A stretch of 64,000 bases of DNA. It comes from Carallia brachiata (Eukaryota; Streptophyta; Magnoliopsida; Malpighiales; Rhizophoraceae). Where the stretch lies: positions 2,515,476 through 2,579,475 of the forward strand of contig JADCRB010000162.1 of assembly GCA_021464245.1 (NCBI GenBank), read 5' to 3'. Shown here in pieces: positions 59,801 through 64,000 of this stretch (its first letter is position 1; each line of letters begins with the position of its first letter). The translations under genes and the position numbers were made by a program. The notes beneath the pieces are model-generated. The model was not told the DNA's origin, ran no database searches, and saw only the letters and a list, made by a program, of their open reading frames with translations.

Positions 59801-59855
59801 TAGGATCAACCGACAAAGAAGGTCAAGGAATGGGAACAGGAGGCGTAGAAATTGA
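56850..59855 (+). CDS. Receptor-like protein (Cf-9/HcrVf-type LRR-RLP), intact
   Basis: A 1001-residue plasma-membrane LRR receptor without kinase. Start set at 56850, not at the in-frame ATG 56724: the 42 extra residues span a conserved TATA box, and the signal peptide (MKSPMHLPTYSILSFLLFL) begins here exactly as in the 10844 paralog. Order: signal peptide about 1-30; cap with ERHALMQFK and DCCTWDGVEC; about 28 LRRs; island domain ending near KKQQYDKIVEYFV; last LRRs; acidic/Asn-rich linker; membrane helix about 953-974 with GxxxGxxxGxxxG (GYAVGLLFGLVIG); basic tail with YEWF, a Yxx-hydrophobic endocytosis-type motif known to matter in some RLPs. No stop or frameshift is seen. It is the closest relative of the pseudogene at 3066-5685. 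By family knowledge it would signal via SOBIR1/BAK1-type kinases; the ligand is unknown. Confidence 0.95.
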   Translation: MKSPMHLPTYSILSFLLFLSSLLHVSFTSAASFLGHPLCQHNERHALMQFKQSFIISSSASRSPSAYPKMESWLQGGNGDCCTWDGVECDNRNGHVIDLNLSSSFLHGSINSSNSLFNLVHLRKLNLADNDFNYSEIPSSIGHLSKLVHLDLFSASFSGPIPSDISKLSKLVSLDLSSNYQLVLKMVEFRLLLENLTSLEVLNLNHIHIPSTVPASLANLSSLTSLALKNCELYGEFPPAVFQLPNLQVLYLPSNRDLGGYLPEFNTTSPLSVLILAETSFRGELPASFGNLRSLQVFNTQGNNFSGEIPPSFGNLTELVKLVLRGNHFKVPNASSQSWLGRLSKLTFLELGDVIFDTEIPPYIANLTQIEVLSLFRCQIFGQIPSWLLRMTQLSVLQLDSNELQGVIPHSISQLSQLTTLGLSDNMLQGPIPGSIFQLGSLQSLDVTNNNLSGILEFDAFLKLQNLTDLELSYNMLSFHAKSIPNTTDRKFNTLELASCNLGHFPSFLRDQDRLEWLDLSNNYIHGMIPSWVLSISQGTLKVLDLSNNFLTGFEHRLAMLRWAQLINLDLSSNMLQGSVPLPPQTIRSYFASGNHFTGEISSVFCNLKDLSYLDLSNNNLSGVLPQCLEGLSASLEIFNLGGNNFHGKIPPTHPNSCNLKVLMLGGNQLEGQVPGSLADCTKLEVLDLGNNKINDVFPSWLALLQRLKILILRSNRFNGMIGNTDSELSFPMLRIIDLSQNNFSGQLPSQLFLNWNAMKIANANQLAYMHIYIAIPVGDFESQFNFLYRMSLNNKGKKQQYDKIVEYFVAMDLSGNEFTGEIPTSIGNLYGLRMLNLSNNAFNGSISPLLGNLGQLESLDFSRNRLTGEIPRQLTQLNFLAVFNVSVNNLTGLIPKGKQFDTFQNSSYEGNLKLCGNPLSRKCENLEALPPSNSSPKGNEDTGPSFEFGWRPIVMGYAVGLLFGLVIGHVVVKWRYEWFMKTFRINRQRRSRNGNRRRRN

Positions 59856-61600
59856 ATTAGAATTTCTTGAAACAAAGATCACTTTCCTGGATTTACTGCC
59901 CTTTCAAATGTTATTATATTAGTCATTGTTGCTATGTCTCCTTAAGTTAGTGATGAAAGTAAGGTTATATAATAATCACACAAAATTTTACTAAATTTAT
60001 AATTTTCTAAGGAAAACAAATAAAAAAAAAATTGTGATTGCATTTGCTTACGAATATTTATCAGCTGTTATTTCAATAAGCGCCAAGCAACCAACTAAGA
60101 ATTTATGTTTCTCAATCCTCAGACGACGAACCCTCCCTGTCAGTGCGGCAGTTTGGAACTGGAAAGGCAAATTCATCTACAAAGCCATTCTACTGGGTAA
60201 TGAGCAAATCTGCACTTCGAACATCAACACTTCATTTATTAACCATGCGCTCATTGTATGTTGGAGACTTGTCCATTCTGAAGACTTGAAAAAATGGAAG
60301 ACAGACACAACTCGCTTTAGAGTTGAATGATTATTATGCCCAGTTGAACCAATATCTGATAGTCCACAGGTGGCTCTGAATTAAGTGTAATACTTATTTT
60401 GAAACTAATGACAAAAAAAAAAGGCAAAAAAATTTATATGTGTGCGTTTGTCATATGCTAACACCATTACAATATTAAAATTTTCAGCTAAAGTTATCAT
60501 GATTTGGATAACAGAACTGGGAGATGAAATGTGTGTTTGCATGCAACGCGGTAAGTCTGCTTTAATCTCATTTTTGTTCTTGAAGGTGAGGATAAAGAGG
60601 ACATCCGTGCATGGCAATTCACATCAGATGGAAATTTGACAGTAAAATCAGCTTATAATGCAATGCAAGGAAGCATTAGTGAGGACAGCAAGTCTTTGTT
60701 TCAAGCGGTTTGAAAGTTGCGAATAACTTTGTTCCTTTATGTGGAAGTAGAAATTGTGTCGTGGACGTTCTCACCAAGTTGGAAAGAAGGATAAGGGACG
60801 TGATTCCAATATATGAGTGAAGCAATAAATGACTATCTTTTTGTAATCATGTTTTTCCCTTAATATAATTACTTATACTGACTCATAAAAAAAAAAAAAA
60901 GCAATAAATGACTAACCCCTTTAAAGTCTTTTTGTTCAGAATTTTGTCTGGTCGTAACGAATATTCAATTTTTTATAATTATTATAATATTTTTTATAAT
61001 AAAAAAATAATAATATATATTTTTTTATAAAAAATATTACTATAATTAAAAAAATAAAAATTTTATTGTAACCGAATAAAATTTTTTGACACATGCTTTT
61101 TTTCCAAGTCAAAAAGTCAAAAAATGGTGGAAGGTTGTGATCCACTGTACAAGCTTTGAGTGGAGAGATTCCGAGTACAAATATACGTGGCAATTCTTTA
61201 GACAAATGACAAGCCTGAAGGCGCTGAATTAAATTTATGATTTTTTCGGGAAAACTATATTAAAAAAAAAAACTGTGACTGCATTTTCCAGGGTTAATCC
61301 ACCGATCTCCCATTTTAACCTATGTTTTTATTGATGAATGAACCAAAAAAGACGAAAATTGAGCAAGAATAACAAAATTGACCTTGTGGCCATATTCCTC
61401 ACGCTTCTGCTTCTCATTGGGCCGCAAACTTTGATTTGTTCCTTCCAATTGACAGCTAAAAACACTGGAGTGATCATTTTACTTGCGAATTCAAAATTGA
61501 TTGTACCCTTACTTAATTGCAAGGAGTTTTTTTGGGCCATTATCAACTTTTTTAGTATAATAACACAACCCAATGCATGCAAACAGTGATTTGCATATCA
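59856..61600 (+). repeat. Downstream flank shared with 5686-9000
   Basis: Collinear with 5686-6795 plus 8084-8760, and free of the MULE and of the 266-bp insertion present in that copy, so it shows the older arrangement. A poly(A)-like region follows the stop (AATTTCTAAGGAAAAC, CAATAAGCG). The short frames inside are not conserved between the copies. Confidence 0.85.
60571..60830 (+). pseudogene. LINE-like zinc-binding/RNase H region remnant (copy 2)
   Basis: It reads DIRAWQFTSDGNLTVKSAYN, then a TGA where the other copy has Trp (QAVWK). In a shifted frame it reads RNCVVDVLTKLERR. W..(x)..G.LTVKSAY is the usual look of the zinc-binding region after plant non-LTR reverse transcriptases, and the second part resembles their RNase H tail. 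No reverse transcriptase core is present. Confidence 0.55.
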
Positions 61601-61884
61601 AAATTTGAATAAAGTTCTTATTTTTTGAACCATAAAAAAGGTGTATTAAATAGATTTTAATTTTTGCATATACAGGTTGAAGTGGTTGTGACTTATTCAT
61701 TCAATTTTTTTTATTTACCATTCAAGTATTAATAGACTTATATAAGACTCTGCAACGACAGCTAAATTTAAATCCAACACTCATACTCAACTAGATCCTT
61801 CGAGCCCAATTTTTGACGGGATTGCCGATATATGTTTCAGCTTGGAAAAAAATGGTGGGATGGGATTCCAACCTAAGTCCGCTT

Positions 61885-62110
61885 TGTGGAATACATGTTG
61901 TATCACAAGACTATTTGGTTGGCTGGGAAAGTGAAATTGTCATAGGCTTACCCACACTTGATTATGACCCTCATGCATCCTTTGGCTATGTGGAAGGAGG
62001 ATTCTTCCGCAATTAACACAGTTAAACTTCCTCACTTTTTTCAATGTCTGAAAACAATCCGATAGGACTTATAAGGGCGAGAGAAGTCAATTTCTTTGGC
62101 GCTGAAAAGT
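61885..62110 (+). pseudogene. RLP tail fragment C (short)
   Basis: Leader text (TGGTTGGCTGGGAAAGTGAAATTGTCATAGGCTTACCCACACTTGATTATGACCCT-type, shared with A, B and D) is followed by PQLTQLNFLTFFN-like codons and SENNP. It is cut off before the cap. It lies 2 kb past the intact RLP in the same orientation. Confidence 0.65.
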
Positions 62111-62325
62111 CATAAAAGAGAATAAAGGCACTAAAACTTTAGCACTTAATAAAAAAATCTTAATAAGATGTTTCTAACTCCCGACCCATTTTACTGTGAA
62201 GACAAGACTTGACACATTTCAATTGATCTTCATGAAGTATGATACAGATATGACAATTTAAATATGATATAATATAAAAATATTAATATATTAATTTTAA
62301 AAATATTAAGATACATATATCGTTC

Positions 62326-62372
62326 ATATATATATATATATATAATTAATTGAGTTTATAAAATTTTTGTAT

Positions 62373-62409
<37 letters not shown>
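62326..62409. repeat. (TA)n microsatellites
   Basis: Two tracts, 62326-62344 and 62374-62409, in AT-rich DNA. Confidence 0.93.
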
Positions 62410-62411
<2 letters not shown>

Positions 62412-63179
62412 CAATAATTTTATAAATTTTATTCACTTGAAAATACTTAAAAATATATTGATATAGTTATCATAGATTTTAGAGATTTTTTATTCAAAAA
62501 GTATAAAATTTATAAAATTTTTATACATAATATATAATTTTTAGTAATTTTATAAATTTTATTCACTTGATAATACTAAAAAATATATCGTAAGATCATT
62601 TGTTCTTTATTATGGAATACCAAAATAGAAACATAAAATTTGTAATTAATTTAATTTTTTTTGTTCAAATTAAAAATAAGTTGGAGTCCAAAAGTATCCG
62701 GAGCTATTGACAAATATTAATATTAAATTATAATTTTTTTTCTTTTTTTTATTTATTAAAAATAATTATAAAAATTTTTAGATATGTCTTATGACGTTTC
62801 AGACACTTATACTTCCTGTATTCAATATGCATATCCAAAAATTTTTAAAAATTTTTTATTAACGGACACTTCTAACTGTATCAGACAAGTGTCTGTCACA
62901 TATCCGTTGTATATCAGTGTCGGACAGGTATCTATCATACAATATTATTATATTTTAGCATGTCCATGTTTCTCAGATTTACGCATTTGTTTTGATGAAA
63001 TGATCAAGATACTACCCTTTTTTCCACCTATGCAAGTATGCGAGTACATAATAGTTTTTGCCCAAAAAATACCAAAAGTTTAAAAGGCGGATACTGATCA
63101 ACTTTAAAAATTTTAAAGTCGAGAGAAACTGCAAAAAGTCAAAATTTAGCAGTAAAATAATCTGAAATATTTAGTTTGA
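62410..63179. other. AT-rich spacer, no gene
   Basis: The 99-codon frame at 62784-63083 has no recognisable family. GACACTT/GTGTC-type short inverted repeats occur around 62800-62930. Confidence 0.4.
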
Positions 63180-64000
63180 CAATTATGCAAAGAGGAATGT
63201 TTGACTGGCTGGAAAAATGATCTTATCGTAGGCTTGCTCACATTTAATTATGACCCTCCTGCATCCTTCGTCTTTCTGTGGATTGATTGAGGATGTCTCG
63301 GCAGCCAACACACGCAATTGAGGTTGTGTCTGAAAACAATCGGCGGGCCTATGCGGGCGAGGGAAGCAGTTTGAAACTTCGGGCAACGCGTAAGGGGGAA
63401 ACTTCGGCTTCTGTTCTGCGGCAACCCTTTGTCGCTGAAATGTGGGACTTGGCCTTCATCAATTTCAAGCTTCGAAGAAATCGATGACTTGGGGGCGGTG
63501 ATAGTGGGACCATCCGAAATTTTTTGAAAGGATTTTCTCGTCACAAAAAGAAAAAGGGAAAAATTTGATGGGTGTAGAAAGTGGAAGATAGTTAAATTTA
63601 AATATATATATATATATATTGAATGATAATTGATAGATTACAAATAAAAAAAATTAGGGTGGATTTGCATTTTAATTTTGAGTATTTACTAATTTTAATT
63701 TTTTAGTAAAATTTGCCTATTATTTAATACTATATAAACTTATTTTTTATTTTTTTATTTAAATAAATCTTATTTATTATATAATATAAAATAAAATAAT
63801 AAATAAATTATATTTATTAAAAGATACGAGTGACATTAAAAATTATGGTGGAAGTCAGTTGTGATAAGACATGCCAGTGGGATTCCCCGTCGGGTTGATG
63901 ACTATTGACTGGGAGCGACGTTGTTGGGAGGAAATATGAATCGTTCGTAAACACTTTTGAGGGCAGACCACAAACAACGGCGAGGAAAAGGAACATGAGG
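63180..64000 (+). pseudogene. RLP tail fragment D, interrupted, runs off the window
   Basis: The shared leader (63180-63290) precedes VSENNRRAYAGEGSS-type cap codons and a degraded GNFGFC..PLSLKCGT..PSSISSFEE-like stretch to 63490. An AT-rich insertion of about 300 bp follows (63540-63838). Then come codons for the membrane helix and tail (W(K/R)S..IRHASGIPVGL, then YESFVNTFEG-like) to the window edge. Many frame breaks. Confidence 0.7.

Overview
This is a plant nuclear window, almost certainly from a eudicot. It is AT-rich, the intact genes are intronless extracellular-LRR receptor-like proteins (RLPs) of the Cf-9/HcrVf type, a tiny nuclear mitochondrial gene remnant keeps plant-style introns, and every class of plant transposon is present. 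The RLP sequences look Citrus-like to me, but that is an impression; no sequence here fixes the species.

The window is a decaying RLP (immune receptor) cluster. Two RLP genes look intact: 10844-13861 (1005 aa) and 56850-59855 (1001 aa). Both have a signal peptide, a paired-cysteine N-terminal cap, roughly 28 LRRs with an island domain, an acidic juxtamembrane stretch, a GxxxG-rich transmembrane helix and a short basic tail. Two long RLP pseudogenes accompany them. The one at 3066-5685 is a close copy of 56850-59855, and its 5' part lies left of the window behind a retrotransposon. The one at 46230-48929 has its last ~35 codons at 54403-54510, beyond a 5.5-kb LTR element that landed in the transmembrane coding segment. 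Four tail-only RLP fragments lie at 24390-24800, 25600-26290, 61885-62110 and 63180-64000.

Layout. 1-3065: gag-only LTR retrotransposon on the minus strand (TR-GAG type) inserted in an RLP. 3066-5685: RLP pseudogene. 5686-9240: a duplicated flank also found at 59856-61600 and partly at 28330-30600, carrying a LINE-like remnant and two nested DNA elements. 10.4-13.9 kb: intact RLP with a tandemly duplicated upstream region. 14-24 kb: mostly non-coding, with a SINE, a broken GC-rich ORF (16455-16805), a 2.15-kb solo LTR with six ~181-bp repeats (17757-19906) and a spliced acidic-protein remnant (21500-21828). 24-31 kb: RLP tails, SINEs, TIR elements and a CACTA end. 31.6-33.0 kb: Mutator-like element with a perfect 10-bp target duplication. 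33.9-35.8 kb: three-exon ROMO1/Mgr2-like pseudogene. 36-39.7 kb: CCGGTT-rich hAT-like elements and long-TIR elements. 39.8-41.8 kb: reverse-transcribing-element fragments. 42.5-43.1 kb: F-box-like fragment. 46-54.5 kb: split RLP pseudogene. 56.7-61.6 kb: intact RLP and its flank. 61.9-64 kb: RLP tails.

The two intact RLPs would act at the plasma membrane as ligand-binding receptors with no kinase of their own. By family knowledge they would need a SOBIR1-type adaptor kinase and BAK1-type co-receptors, none of which is encoded here. Everything else is best read as the debris of tandem duplication, segmental copying and repeated transposon insertion. I found no previously undescribed functional system. 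The most unusual items are the tail-only RLP unit copied with a non-RLP leader, the nested insertions that order events in time, and the repeat-bearing solo LTR.
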